Source: Serendipita indica DSM 11827 | Lineage: Eukaryota > Basidiomycota > Agaricomycetes > Sebacinales > Serendipitaceae | Length of the DNA stretch: 64,000 nucleotides | Assembly (NCBI GenBank): GCA_910890315.1 | Contig: CAJVGD010000018.1 | Coordinates: 124,001 to 188,000, forward strand | Direction: 5' to 3' | Shown: positions 9,904 to 22,924 of the stretch, in pieces | How positions within the stretch are numbered: the first letter of the stretch is position 1 | How the letters are laid out: every line of letters starts with the position of its first letter | The notes under the pieces: model-generated | What the model was told of the DNA's origin: nothing | The model's input: only the letters and a program-made list of their open reading frames with translations | The model's database searches: none | Made by a program: the position numbers and the translations under genes

Positions 9904-12900
9904 TCAAATGTAAAACATCGAATTCTTGACATTTGGGTGGATTCCAGTTCCCCAGGCCGCGATGCAGCGATCGAAGACTTGCTTCTTTGCAGCGTCCTTG
10001 TCCCTTTTACCCCCGCGTATGGCGCCCGTTTTTTCGGCTCCGAGATTGAACAAGTCATTGAGATAAAGTCTTCCTCGCTCGCACGCGAGATCGCTGTAAT
10101 ACGCAGGTGGGCAGAGGCTAACAGCCTTAGTCGCCCGGACGTAGGCATAGCTGGATGTATGTGTGCCTTGCTGGAGCATATCTGCGGTAAAGCCGATTTC
10201 GTCGTAAACCACGGTGTAATGGGTGGCCTTGACTGTTCCTTGAAGACCTGCGTCTATCCAAGAGGTCAGTACACGCTGGCTACTTCACCCATGTGGTGCA
10301 CTTACGCGCTTGTAGATAAAAGTCAAAGCGATAGACGTCCCCGACACCTTTGTCGACGATCGTGCCAGGCTTGGTATTTCCGTTCTTCGTTGCGTTGGCA
10401 CTGTCGGTCGGATAGAACCTGGCATGATGACGTTTACCGCAGATGCAAATCATCAGCTGCGGCTTCTTAGCGCCCTTGTTCTGCGACGATTCGTATACCT
10501 GGCGGAACGCTTCTTGAATCTGCGGCAACTCGTTCTCGAGCACAAGGTCGAATTGGCCTTCGGACACGCCATCGCGGAAAAGGAGGACCCTTTCGGGTAA
10601 CCCTTTGTTTCGTTGTTGCCAGAGAAGCAAGCGCTCGACCATCATCTCTGTAAATTTCTCAATCATCTACAACAAGGTGAGTTATATTCATGCTACTCAT
10701 TACAAGGCTTACCTCTTTCTTTGACTCTTGCAATTCCATGCTTGCAGGGAAATGGACAAAGTCATTGTCTATACTCGCAACGACTGCCGCCAGAGAAGGG
10801 GTCCCATCCGCGCTGGTTGGTCCGGCTATCGCCACAGTTAGTAAGCATCGTAGAATCAAAACGAAAACCTACGGTGTGTAACGTCTGCCCCGACGACCAT
10901 GGTGCGCTTCTCCGTGAGCCACCGCATGCTATTCGCGTCGAGTTTGTGGTTGATGCCACCAAGCTTGGTATTGACCTTGAGCGCAACGTTGGAGAAGTAC
11001 TGGTCTTGCTTATTCGCATCGCCTCTACCCGACGCCTTGTCAAGCTGCATACACACGGTGTGAATTCCCAGCTCTACATCGCCGATTCGTTTGATCCCTG
11101 GGTAGATATAGTTATCCCTGTTGTTCAAGAGGACGAGGACGAACGAAGGTCGTGGGTTGGCGTTGATGAGTAGGGTCAGCACTCGTTTAATCTCCGCCAC
11201 CGCAGCAGTTCTGGATGGATCTCGACCGCCGGGAGGGTCTAGCTCCTGTGTTGGAACAACTGCCGGCCTCTCTGGTGATAACACCATTCCCACGGTGCGA
11301 CACTTTTGAGCAAAGCGGTTGATGAACTCCCACATTTGAGGATCATTTGGACCAGTCCACGGTCCAGGTCGACTCTTCTCGCGTACGATCAATACTGCCC
11401 ATCGGCCCATGTTACCTCCACGATGAAACTTGACATCTAGGATGTTCCATGAGCCGTCGTTGACGCGTGGGGGCCGGCCACCTGCGTAGCTGATACCAGG
11501 TGGTGGGAGGACACGAGCAGGGACAACGGTCATTTGTTGGTCAATAGTGATACCGAAGCTCTTCATTGTGTCATGCGGCGTTGAGAGCCAGGTTGAGGAA
11601 TCCTTCGCCGCGGATCAGCTCCGAGTTTCGTTGTGGGTTCTGACAAGCGACACGTAGCATGTCCGACGTCTGTCGATCGTTAAGTCGCCCGCGAAACGGC
11701 TGTCCCTTCACTATTTCGCAAAATTCGGCGGGGATGTAGTTGGGCCGCTTGTCGCTGCCAATATCGAGCAGAGGCAAATCTGGATACTTGATTGGGTGGT
11801 CGGGATACTCTGATGAAAGATAAGTGAAGCTCACGAGGGATATATGGCACTTACTCCGTCGAAAGTATTCCGCCACTGTCACTGTGCCTCCCAGCTCTGC
11901 GCAAGGAAACGTCTGCTGACTGGGTTTCTTATCCATAATCCCGCGAACTGGCTTGCGATATCCAAGATGGAGCGTTTTGATCCGAATGACGCTCTTGCCA
12001 AACATCTTTCCTAGGTCTGGAATTGCACCGCGCGATCCTTTCTGAAAATCGCTGATAGCCGTAGCCATATTCTTACTCTCGACGAATGCAGTCATGCATA
12101 CATTGATGTTGACCATCATGCTCTTCCAAACCGGACGGACAGAGGCGTAGAATCCTCGCCATGCCTCTATCCCGCCGCCGATGGAGCCCACGGATGGCTC
12201 AAAGAAGTGACGGTTCTTTCCTACCCGAGCTCCTTTTCGGGATGCATCCGCTTGAACAACGAGGTTTAGTGCGGAGATAAGCGAGCCGATGTCCTTGTCG
12301 ACATATGCGGGATCACCATCCGTGTGTCTGCAAATATTTAGCTTTATTTAACACGCAGTAGGACAAACTTACTTGTGGAGAGCATCCGTATTGAGCTCCC
12401 CGGTCTTCGTGACTTTGACAGTGTACGTTTTCGCTTTTGCACTCGCCTGCGTCTCTCCCTCTTCGACGAAGCGAATATCCACAGAGAGGGGCTGGGGAAG
12501 TTCTCTTGCAGCGATCAGTCTCTCACTTCGATCATGTGCAACAATAGCTTTGAATCGGGTGAACTGAGGAGATGCGAGTAGTAAATCGAGAATACGGCCC
12601 TTGAGTCGACCTATGTCGGTAGTAGGGCTGAATTCAACTCGATAATCGTATATAATGAGCCCTCTTGGGAACTTGAGGGCAAAAAAGTTTGCGCGTACGA
12701 CGATGGGAGTGCCGAGCGTGCCGAAACCAGGTCGAAGTGGGTTCTTGGGGTCCTTTCTAACTAGACTGACGGTCTTGAATTTTTCCACTCCGGCCTGCAT
12801 GGACGATATACGTGGATCGAGATTCGCTGGTCCCTCTGGTGGAGCTTGGACTGTCGGTTCAGGCACGGCAGGTCCACCTCCACGACCACCGTGAGGAAGA

Positions 12901-13079
12901 TAGGGTCCTTGAAATCCTCCACCACCTCTGCGCTGTGAAGGTCCACCTCGAGGAGCGGGAGACCCACCGCGTGGGCCTAGGCCCCCACGACTTGGTGACG
13001 AACCTCTGCTACTTCCCCCTGCACCCCCTCGACCTCTGGGGACGCCTCTTTCTCTTCCTCGTTCACCTCTACCACTCAT
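9904..13079 (-). CDS. Argonaute (AGO/QDE-2 family) RNA-silencing slicer, with one apparent frame break
   Basis: Order: an RGG/GR-rich tail (about 12860-13079), the ArgoN and linker region, PAZ, MID and PIWI. The PIWI tetrad is readable: VVGADVTHP (first D), MMVERLLLW (glutamate finger), LLFRDGVSEGQF (second D), PAYYSDLACERGR (fourth residue D where animals have H, as in several fungal Argonautes), so slicer activity is plausible. Five short introns are in phase; the ATG at 13079 (MSGRGERG) was chosen because the longer frame starts at TTG. Near 11571-11577 the frame is off by one base between GEGFLNLALN and HDTMKSFGI. No GT..AG pair can resolve this without removing conserved sequence, so it is a real frameshift or a consensus error. 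It guides siRNA silencing in cytoplasm/nucleus. Confidence 0.9.
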
Positions 13080-13694
13080 TGTCAAGGATTTGGAGAATTT
13101 ACAGAGTGTGTGCGGATGTGGGCAGGTCTAAGCAAGGCAAGAGAGCCTGACCAAAGGTTAGTTCAGATTGTAAATCAGGTTGTGGCAGTGACGGGATATC
13201 GGCGCCTGGGTTTACCAATAGAGCAGATGGTTTGAGCGCTTAGAATGAGTTATTAAGCAATTATGTTTAATGCACTCCGTCTGGAAATCGAAGATACTGA
13301 TGTTCATTCATATAGCACCTCGCAGATCCGAAATTTTCACATATACCGACCGGTTATAATTAGTACAGGCCCTTCTCTACCCAGCGGATCAACTGAGAGG
13401 CTGTCCGTGATGGAAGATTTCCAACGGGATGTGCTCCTGTAGGCTCCTTAATTTCTACATATGCGAGAGAGAATGAAGAATGCTACGTCTTTTTCTCCAG
13501 AGCCCCAGCTTCTGGTTCAAATTTCTCCGCACGAGGCGCAACAGTCGTTGATTCTTCCCGGTTTGAGGCTAATGGTTGGCTTGTTAAGACAATGGGGAAA
13601 ATTGGATGACTATATGCGCCCACAGCTTCCTGTGGTGATATAAAAGCCAACTTACATACCTCCAACCTTTGTCCTAGACGGATTCCTCTCTGCC
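13080..13694. other. Divergent intergenic region between Argonaute and a secreted-protein gene
   Basis: It carries the Argonaute leader side and the promoter of the gene starting at 13695. No coding frame with recognisable content. Confidence 0.5.
13639..13646 (+). promoter_or_regulatory. TATA box (TATAAAAG)
   Basis: A perfect TATAAAAG about 50 bp upstream of the ATG at 13695. Confidence 0.55.
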
Positions 13695-14536
13695 ATGGTC
13701 AAGCTCGAGGCTCTCCTCGTGCTTGGAAGCCAGCTGGCTACCCTAGTTGTAGCTGCAAACTGGTACACTGTCGAGTGGGATGCACCTCAGTTCACTGCCA
13801 TGGAAGGTGACCTGATCGTACCCAATCTCCCTCCTTCAGGTGGTACCCCGTATGTGTGGCCGGGACTTCAAAGTGGAAATGGTGTTCTCCAGGCAGTTCT
13901 GGATGGGAGAAATAATCATTGGTGGATTGGGGATGGGTGAGTGAGGGGCTGTCTGTTCTTCGTCGAGGGCATTCCTGATCACCTTTTTACGCTTAGTTTC
14001 TATGGAACACCGAGTTTACCATGGGGCTCCGGTTTTAGTGTTTCGACTGGGCAAACAGTCCACTTCAGTTTCAAGTTGGGGAGTAATAACATGTGGACCT
14101 GTACCCTCAGCGGACCCAATACGGCGACGACTACTTTGAATATTCCAAATAATACCATGAACAGAGCTATTCTCGCTGTTGAAGTACGCCTTTTCTCCTT
14201 ACAGGGCTCTGATTAACTTGCAATCCTCTACGTAACTAGCTCACAAATGTGCCTTTCACGTTTGGTCCGATCATCGTATGTTCTGTCCTATCACTCTGAT
14301 ACCGTTCTTTATCCGGATAATAGTATCGGAACCTCAAGATTACAGCAACGACCGCAGCAAGTGGGTGGTGTTCCCGAACTGTGTCTTTGGGATATAGCAA
14401 GGGGGTAAGAGCAGTCTTTTGACAACCTTTGACGCTGCTTGCTCACAATATTGTCCAGCAGTATACGGTAAGCGGTGCAAGTGCGAACGGGAACACGTGC
14501 AACGTCAGCCAAGTGACTATGCCTAGTCATTCATAA
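13695..14536 (+). CDS. Secreted beta-sandwich-like protein, 207 aa, five exons
   Basis: Exons 13695-13936, 13997-14183, 14240-14275, 14324-14404 and 14459-14536 join in frame. Residues 1-20 (MVKLEALLVLGSQLATLVVA) form a signal peptide. The mature chain is rich in Trp, Gly and Ser/Thr (NWYTVEWDAP, PYVWPGLQSGNGVLQAVLD, NNHWWIGDG, GQTVHFSFKL, FTFGPIIYRNLKIT). That composition and the Trp-Gly-Leu-Gln stretch resemble concanavalin/eqolisin-like beta-sandwich secretory proteins of fungi, but the catalytic Gln/Glu pair of eqolisins cannot be assigned, so the family is an inference. It is probably extracellular. Three cysteines (MWTCTL, GWCSRT, NTCNV) are visible. Confidence 0.75.
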
Positions 14537-16991
14537 CTCATATGCTTCCTCTTCTTCTTCTTGAAGAACTTCCGAATTTCGTTCACAATCCTCACGGAGA
14601 TATATAACCACTCTGTTAGATCGATCGACGCTACTTCCTCCGTTTCATTGTTACCTTCGACTATGCCTGAGCAAATGGAGCGAAATACTGTTGGTACTTG
14701 AGAAGGCGAAACGCACTCACGGCTTTTCTTTCTCAATGTTCATTTAATCTTCATGTTGCACCTACACTCGACTCCGGTGCGCGTTCACGTAGTCGTATTT
14801 AAGCTACTGAGAGTGCTTGAAAGTCATCTCTCGGAGGAAATTATTGAAGAAGGACGCTCAGGCGTAACTTGATGGATAATGTAGTCAGCGGGGTTTTAAA
14901 CACCTTGAACAAAACTACACCAAACGAATTTTTCAGCCTAGCTTAGAAGATGTCAAAGGCACCGAGAACTTATCATTCAAAGTCGGTCAGGCGGATTTGC
15001 TCGTTCAGTTCGGGAAGGGCGAGATTCAGCGAGCCGTCTTTTGTCCATTCATCCAGCCCTCCCCGATACGTGCCGCTTGCACCATTTGCACCTGGGTCAG
15101 ACAGGTCAACGTCGACCAAATTTCATAGTATTACTTGTTCCACCAGATACTACAAATGCCGTGGAGTCGGCGCGAGTGCAGGCGTTGAGTTACGAGCTCA
15201 GAAAGCGTTGATTCGCAGAAGGTTCGGTCACTTAGCTGACAGGAAGAGGCGAGTAGGCGTTAGACGAATCTGGGCACATCGTCAAGTTTTCCCACATCAC
15301 GCCTTCCATCAATACCCCTATTATGAGCCTTCCTGATCGTCCTTTCCATTGAGAGTGAGTGACTTTGCTCTGTTCGTACTACTTTTGACCAATCCAGGTT
15401 TGTTGCCAAACTTGGATGGATCAGACACGACCAGTACGATGAGCAAATGGCCCAAACCTACACCAAGTGGGATCTCAGGTGTGACTAGAGCTACGAAGAG
15501 CGTAGACTAACCATCACGGATCAGAGAACGTATGCGTGCCCCCGCAAGTTATATCCAAGTACACATCCAAAGCCTTGCGCCACATATGGACTCCTGTCCA
15601 ATCTTTTATGTTCCATTCCACCGGCCTGTAAGTACTTTACTGCATAAGGAAAGCGGCGGCACCAAATTTTGATACAGATGATTCGTGCATTAGCTGTGGG
15701 CAGTTAGGACAACCTGGTCATCCCAGGTCATCTCCTGGACGATAATCTTACTGCTTCATATCGACCTGCCACAGCCACTGATCTGTGTTCTCGAAGCCAA
15801 TGGATCTTTATTCACGGAATACAACCCGACATCTATTGGTCGAACTGGAGGGCCTCCAAAAAGACTGGCCCTTGGTCTCGTTTATGTTCCTGTGATGTCC
15901 GAAAGTCTCAAACTCAAGCGTCAGGCAGCGTCAATCGGGGCACCCGGATTGGGATGCCTTGACTTCTCCGCTATTGTTCGCAGCACAATCATTCTACGTC
16001 GAAGGTAGCCGCGCTCTCGCAGTTTCTCGTCTTGCGGTGGCTTTTCATCCCATGATCAGAATCTTTGTCAGTTACCACTTGGTAACTCGGAAGACTCCTT
16101 GTGACATGCTGCCTTTGTCGATGCTTTTATTTGGGTTGGTATACAACGACCGCAAAGTATCGACCATGGCTTTCTATCCTACTTGGGACGGCAACTGGCA
16201 ACCTCGAGCATCGGGAGTGTATCACCTCAGCATGCCTATAGAGAGGGGTGGCAGCCGTGTTGTTCGCATAAGCTTACTACTTTGTTTACATGCCATTCAC
16301 GCGCACTGCATGTCGGTTTTGATGCACTTGCAGTTATGGCCAGGTTACGCCGCAGCGGCGCGTGAATGCTCGAACCTCCTTCCTCTTGGCTAATGCATCG
16401 ACAGTATATTTCAATCAGAGCGTTACAATGCAATAAGAATGTTCGACGGCGCTAGAATATCCAGTGAACATAACAAATGGATCCGAATTACCTGCTGAAC
16501 AACTTCGAATGATTCATTAATAGACACAATTGGACCTAATTGGATTATCCTCGACTTACTCACTAGTGCGACGGACAAAGAAGCGCAACGGCATTCGCTA
16601 AGGTGGGCGAGCCCAAGACGGTGTCATATACATCCGTATTTGACGCAGAATTTGAGTTAGTAGTCAAGTTAGTATAGTGAGCATACGGGCATCCTAGGAT
16701 GCAATGCACTAAACAAGTTTGGCAGTCGTAGCTTTCGGTCCTAGCAATCCTCCAGGCAAGAGAGTACACAAATACGTGCGTGAACCTTTGGAAATACATA
16801 AATAATCGTAGAAACGAGGGACTTTAGGCTATATGCGACGACTTGAAAGTATATTGCAGCGTCGGAATACATCCCGTGCACTTGCTGTCAAAGACAGAAT
16901 GTCCAAGATGGTAATGGTATCATGCAATGATAAAGTAAAGCAAACGTGTCCGTTCTTCTTCCTCGAAAGCTGTAGGGTAGTCCATATACAT
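14537..16991. other. 2.4-kb unresolved stretch with minus-strand coding-like pieces
   Basis: No complete gene could be built. Several minus-strand segments look protein-like: about 14973-15125 (NLVDVDLSDPGANGASG, ending LNEQIRLTDFE and stop), about 15350-15470 (PEIPLGVGLGHLLIVLVVSD), about 15515-15620 (DWTGVHMWRKALDVYLDIT) and a start-like MVDTLRSLYTNPNKSIDKGS at about 16110-16170. They are separated by intron-like and frame-broken DNA. This may be a decayed or many-exon gene of unknown family. 16400-16990 shows nothing. Confidence 0.35.
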
Positions 16992-18041
16992 CTAGAGAAG
17001 GAACGAGGCGATTGACGCTATACCAACTAGAAGAGCCACAGGTAGGTTGAGCGAGAATGAGGCGAACCCGGCAGAAGGCGATGAACTAGCTGTTGCCGAA
17101 GCGGCGAGTTGGGCTGCCGTCCCGGTCACGACGGCGATACTTCCAGTCGGTTGAGCTATAATCACCATAATTAGCATCTTGACGTCATTTTCTGGATGAT
17201 AAAAATGGACGTACAAGTAAAATCGACACCACATTGGTCACCGACAAATCCATCGACGGTGGTGAGAATGCTTTGCGGCAGAGCAGGTCGGACCAGGGCA
17301 AATGCCGCAGAAGTACACGGCGTGCAAGCGAGTTGCTTCGCGAGTGCATAATTGTTGGCGAGCAGGAGAGGATACTTTTCTTCAATGACGGCGGGAGTGA
17401 GTGGTGCACCGCCGAGGGCCGTTTGCAGGTTCTCGAGTGTCGTGATTGCACAAAGCTTGTTGCTATTACTCGAGCTACCATCGTCATTAGGTAATATCCA
17501 CCGGATGCGGAGCAGACGTACTCGCGAAGACATAAAGCGGACTTTGCTTGCGGAAAGTACGTAACCGAGTTTGAGATGATCTGTTCTCGTGGAATCGTGA
17601 CGCCTAGCTGCGCAATGTCATTGGCGCAGCCGTCCATGACCGTATTGAGCGTCGAGGTGATCTGGTCACCGGTGCAATCCGGAGCACCGCAGAAGTCGCT
17701 AAGCCATTTATTTATTGGTGGGATCCAGGACGAATTTGCAACGGTGGAGAAAATGGCGACTGTTCCTGGTAGATTCATGCAAGTCGCAGCGGGCGAGCTG
17801 AGAAGGTTCTTCACGGTATTCTCGCATCCCCTGTATTTTGTGAGTAGTGGTAGCGTGAGTATAGTTGTACATACTGGGAGAGACTAGAAATATGTCAGCA
17901 TTGGTAACAGACCAGATAGAGAACGCACGAAAGACCAGCGATGGCTCGCCGAGAAAGTAGAGTATCAACGGTGGGTACAGCGGAAACTCCAACTGAGAGC
18001 AACGTGGCGACGACGGAAATCTTGGCAAGAGGTGCGATCAT
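16992..18041 (-). CDS. Secreted, probably GPI-anchored Cys-rich protein, about 280 aa, four exons
   Basis: The start at 18041 gives a signal peptide (MIAPLAKISVVATLLSVGVS). Exon 1 joins exon 2 at about 17929/17830 (intron about 98 nt), then about 17522/17474 and about 17220/17161. The body carries paired cysteines (SGCENTV, ATCMNL, DFCGAPDCTGD, DGCAND, ALCLR, KLCAIT, ACTPC, DQCGVDF), as in other basidiomycete surface proteins. The C-terminus is Ser/Ala-rich (ASATASSSPSAG) and ends in a hydrophobic tail (LPVALLVGIASIASFLL), the pattern of a GPI-anchor signal. A cell-wall or membrane surface role is inferred; the family is not named. It is divergent from kinesin-5 with a 585-bp shared upstream region. 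Confidence 0.75.
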
Positions 18042-18626
18042 GCTGAGACGAATAAGAGTTGCTGAAGTAATTTGCGATGTGTAAAGAGTGCAAGTCGATA
18101 ATGAAGGACGCGCCGGGCGATAGAACTCAGCAGTGAGCAAATACCAAGTCGAGGAGGAGAACAAGAATGGCCACTCACCTTAGCAACGAGGACGAGTTCA
18201 AGTCAGGACGTGACGCTATTTGTGTCTTTGAAGATTATTTACAAGATTGACAACCGAATGCCAACAATAGGGGAGAAAGGGAGTTGAAGGTGGCCTTGCT
18301 GCGCCTCACAGGGACCCAAGTTTTTATGTCCTAGCACCATATATTACACACCGCGCATCGGGCATCTCATGACCGCCGTTCTCGACCGCCAAAGGCCAGC
18401 AAAAGTCCGCACGGAATTGGCACGGCACCGGCCTCTTGAAGGCAGAAAGCTGTACACAAAGCAACTGTCTTTGTGATCACCAAGCTGACGGTGGTCTTAT
18501 TCGTACAGGGGTATTGGTTTAATGCTTTGCCAAATTTTGTAGCTTATTTGATGGGTGGTGATGCGCAGCGCGGGTGGCAAGTGGCCACACGTGACTCGCG
18601 CTTGAACCGCGACGCGTCTCTTTGAA
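18042..18626. other. Divergent promoter region between the GPI-anchored protein and kinesin-5
   Basis: 585 bp between the two start codons. It lacks a convincing coding frame and must hold both promoters. No clear TATA element was identified. Confidence 0.5.
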
Positions 18627-21600
18627 ATGGCATCGCGTCGAAATAACGCGCAGGATGGCACACAGCGCACACGAACAATCTCTACAAATACATCGACGCG
18701 TCAAAAACACATTTTCCAGCCCGTAGAAGACGCGCAGCCCACGCCAGCAGCGACATCGACACCCACCGCAAGCCTTGGTCCCAAACGATCCGCAACGGCG
18801 ATGGGAAGTAACTCTGTTGTATCGTCTACTGGGCCAGGTATTGGGCTCACAAGAACAGCGACGTTGCCAGGCCTCGAAGCAGAGTCCAACATCCAAGTGG
18901 TCGTCCGTTGCCGCGGAAGATCCGCAAGGGAGAAGAGCGAGGGATCTGCAAACATTGTACACATCGAGGGCACGATGTCAAACGAAGTCGTCATCCAAAC
19001 CGCCGCAGCAAAAACGGAATTGGGCGTGACTACTCCGGCGGCGACAAAGACGTATCCATTTGATCGCGTATTTGGCCACGCTGCTGATCAAGCAATGGTC
19101 TATTCCGAGGTTGTGAAGCCCATGCTCGAAGAGGTGCTGCTGGGATACAATTGCACGCTCTTTGCGTATGGTCAAACGGGCACAGGCAAAACGTATGTGA
19201 CCGCTTTCTCCACTGATCGAAACCTGGCTAATGATCATCTTTCTGGAATGTAGATATACCATGCAAGGCGACCTCACCCCCTCGATATCTGGCGGTCCAT
19301 CCGCAGGCGCAGGCATGATCCCGCGTGTTTTGTCAAACTTATTCGCGCATCTCGAAGCAAACGTACCAGACTACAGCGTCAAAGTCACATACGTCGAGCT
19401 CTACAATGAAGAGCTCCGCGACCTTCTCTCACCCTCCCTCAGTGCTCCTCTCGGCTCCGAGCAGCCCATGAGCAAAGGCACCGGTTCATCCGCCGGACAA
19501 TACAGCTCTCAGGCCCAAGCTGCCGGCAATAATCGCGACCCCGGTCCCAAGATTTTCGAAGACGCGCGTGGAGGCGTGTTCATCCAAGGGCTAGAAGAAT
19601 CCTATGTCCGAAACGCACATGAAGCAATCGAACAATTACGAAAAGGGAGCCACCGTAGACAGATTGCCGCGACAAAGTTTAACGACCATTCAAGTCGCAG
19701 TCACAGCGTCTTCACCGTGACGGTGCATACAAAGATGAAGGAGACGGGTGCGAGTGGGAGCGCTGGGGGTGTAGCGGGTGAAGACTATATCCGCACAGGA
19801 AAGCTAAATCTTGTCGATCTCGCTGGCTCGGAGAACATTGGCAGGAGCGGTGCGGAGAATATGCGTGCGAGAGAAGCGGGGAATATCAACATGAGCCTGT
19901 TAGCCCTCGGGAGGGTTATCAATGCTCTCGTCGCAAAGCACGCTCACATTCCATACCGGTACGTACAGTCGTCATTGATGGGTGCACAGCTCAGACCTTT
20001 CTAGTGAATCAAAGCTTACACGACTATTGCAAGACTCGCTCGGTGGCAAGACCAAGACGTGCATCATCGCTACTATATCACCTGCGCAGTCGAACCTAGA
20101 GGAGACATTTTCGACCCTAGACTATGCGCTCAAGGCCAAGAGCATTAGCAACAAACCTGAAGTCAACCAAAAAATGACGCGTAACTCGCTCCTGAAGGAA
20201 TACATTGGCCTAATCGAGTGTCTCAAGGCGGATCTACTGGTCAGTCTCGCGTTTGCTACATCCTGCTCAACCTAATTGTTCGTCATAGGCCGCTCGAGAG
20301 AAGAATGGCATCTACATGTCCAAGGAGAGCTGGGATGACATGTCCAAGGAGCAAAGCGCACTGCGACAAGCCCACATCGACGCCAAGCAACAATGCGACG
20401 ACCTCGAAGCGCAAATACGGATCATTCGCGAAGAGCTCACCGAGTCTCTCGGAATGCTCATGAAGCGAGACGGCGAACTCGCTAACACGAAGAAGACGCT
20501 GGAAAAGACGGCAGCCGATCTAGAAGCCACGACAGAGGAACTCGCTACGACGACGCAGATGCATGTGGAAGAAAAGGTCCTTCGAGAGGCACATGCTGAA
20601 ACGGAGGAACAACTCGATTCTGTGGCGCGTGGCTTACGGAATGTGGCTTCGGAGAGCGTTGCGGATGTGCGTGGGCTTTGGGAAAAGGTTGAGCGCAAGG
20701 AACGTGTACGTGCGCAAAATGCTGGTGCTGTTCGAAATCATGCGGATGTTCTCGCAGAGGGAACGGATGCTCTCGCGGCTGGTTTGGCGGAATTTGTCGG
20801 TGTTCAGGCGAAGATTACCGGCTCGATGCGGAGTCGAATGGAGGATTTTAGAGAGAGCGAGTTGCAGGTGAGACATTTTCGGTAGCAGCGCTTTGGAGCG
20901 GACACTCACTTCGTTTGGCAGTCGTTGAACGCGTTTTCTTCCCAAGTCAAGACGTCTATCGAGTCGCTCAACGAGGCGATACGAGCTATTGGTCTCAACG
21001 AAAAGGAGGGGTCGGCTTCGATGGATCACCTACAGCAGTTGGTACAAACGACTTCGGATACTATCCAAAACAGCTTCGAGACTTGGGCAGGAGGACTGAA
21101 GAAGCAATGCACGACGCTTGTAGAGGAACTTCAAGGAGTCATTAGTGATAATTGTCAAGCGGTCAGTTGGTCTTGGCTCTAACCTGAATGTGCCTTACGA
21201 TTCTGTAGGCGGAAACGGCGATGCAAACTTCTGCGGACACGTACAAAATGCTCGTCGATGAGACGGTGACGCATCTCAAGCGCGAAAAGGAACTTGTCGG
21301 TGAAGCAAGAGATCTTGTACAAGAAGCCGTTAGCTCCGAGGTATGGCATCCCTCATCCCTTTATGGGGGTTTCTAACTGTGTTACAGGTCAAGCGATTAA
21401 ACGAACAAAATACTCTCCTCCGCCAAATGCTCGAGTCAGAGGAGCGCAAGACATTGGAGCTCCAAGAGGACCTTCTTTCCAACATGTCTTCCCTCGTCAA
21501 GCGTTTCGTTTCGAGCCGTACGGAAAGCCTCCATGCCGCGGGTCAAAAGGTGCAAGGCGTTGTCCGAAAGGGAGCCAAGGAGATGGAATCATTTGGCAAG

Positions 21601-22750
21601 CAACACGGACGTGCAGTAGACGACGTCCTTCGTCACGGGGACCGGGTCGTCCAAGAAGTCTCGGACAAGGCGCAACGAGGTCGTGCCGCAGGTGAAGATG
21701 CGCTCCGCGCTGTTCGTGCCGTGGATTCCAAGGCACGACTTTCGGCTCGTGATATGCGTGATGGTCTAGAAGGAAGGATTGATGGTCAGCTTGAGGAACT
21801 CAGGAAGCAGAAGGAGACTCTTAGCAAAGGCGCTGCTACAGGTGAGTCTTTCATACCTGGAAATACGGGATTTAACGTGCGGAAACAAGGGTTTGAGCAA
21901 GCTAGGCAAACGAAACGGGCTAGGGTAGCTCTCACGGAAAGCATGAGCGCCGAGCTTCAACAAGGATACCGGGACCTTCAAAGCGGGCTATCGTCGACGA
22001 CCAATAATGCCAGCCAGACCATACTCAAGTTGCTGGACGAGGTCAGTGGAGTGCCCTTACAGCTGTGTATATTACTGAAAACTGCTCCAGGAAACGTCTC
22101 TCCGACAGACCACGCAGTCATACAAGGCCAATACACAAAAGCAACTCGGCAGTCTGCGACAAGCCACCCGTGCGCTCGTGGAAAGCGGCACACGTGACGA
22201 CACTCCAACTGGAACCACGCCTCGGAAACGTACATGGGACTACGATGACGAGTGGGAGCGAACCAAGAGTCGTGAAGCTGTCCTTCGAGAGTGGGCCGTC
22301 CGACAACAACTTCAAGAGCAGGCCAAACGCGACGAGGTGCAACGACAGCGTCTCAGCAACGCCTCTTCTCGACCCACCGAGTCTCCAGACGTTGTGGAGA
22401 CGGCATCCGCCGCTTCCGAAGAGGCGACGCCTGTGCGTGTCGAGGAGCCTCTCAAGAGGCCAGAGAGTGAAGTCGAGGCCGATGACGAAGTTGATGCTGT
22501 TATTGTCGCAGCAGAGATTAATGCTCGGCCGCCACCGCCACCTTATTCGACTATCTCCAAGGTACCCGGTCCCGCTCCCTCTGCAAGTACGACTCGTACC
22601 TCGTCGCGGCAGAGTCCCATGGGCACCTCTCAATTGCCCTCCCGACCTCCGTCAAAAATTGGCAGTATGCCACGAACCGTCAGTGGTAAGGCTGCTCAGC
22701 CTTTGGTGGAGCGAGCGAATGTCGGAACTCGTACAAAGCGGGTTCGATGA
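18627..22750 (+). CDS. Kinesin-5 (BimC/Eg5 family) mitotic motor, 1256 aa, eight exons
   Basis: A plus-end motor that cross-links and slides spindle microtubules. Eight exons join in phase (18627-19192, 19254-19958, 20005-20239, 20289-20867, 20922-21161, 21209-21340, 21388-22041, 22091-22750). The motor domain shows [11 protein letters not shown], the P-loop [15 protein letters not shown] (split by intron 1), switch [12 protein letters not shown], switch [17 protein letters not shown] and [16 protein letters not shown] long heptad-rich stalk follows ([20 protein letters not shown] and beyond). The tail holds TPRKRTWDY, a good match to the BimC box with a CDK-type TP site, which is why kinesin-5 is preferred over other kinesins. 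The N-terminal ~90 residues are a disordered Ser/Thr extension. Confidence 0.93.
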
Positions 22751-22924
22751 TGCTAGTGGTCTACATTTTTTAGTGTGCTCATATGTAACTCTTGCGTATC
22801 TTTGGTATAATAATTGCAGAGCAAACATATTCAACGTTATAATTAAACAGGGGATCTACATTCCAAGAGATAAGAGGAATTGAGGAGTGGGATGATTTCT
22901 TAGGTTTGCATTGTCGGTAGACCC

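Noticed and set aside
10150-10212. Loss of Argonaute slicer activity because the fourth tetrad residue is Asp, not His
   Set aside because: Asp at this position occurs in other fungal Argonautes and is compatible with the DEDX tetrad, so it is not evidence of inactivity.
22107-22145. Alternative acceptor for the last kinesin-5 exon
   Set aside because: The acceptor at 22088-22090 (CCAG) keeps phase and gives a total of 3771 coding bases, so the simpler reading stands.
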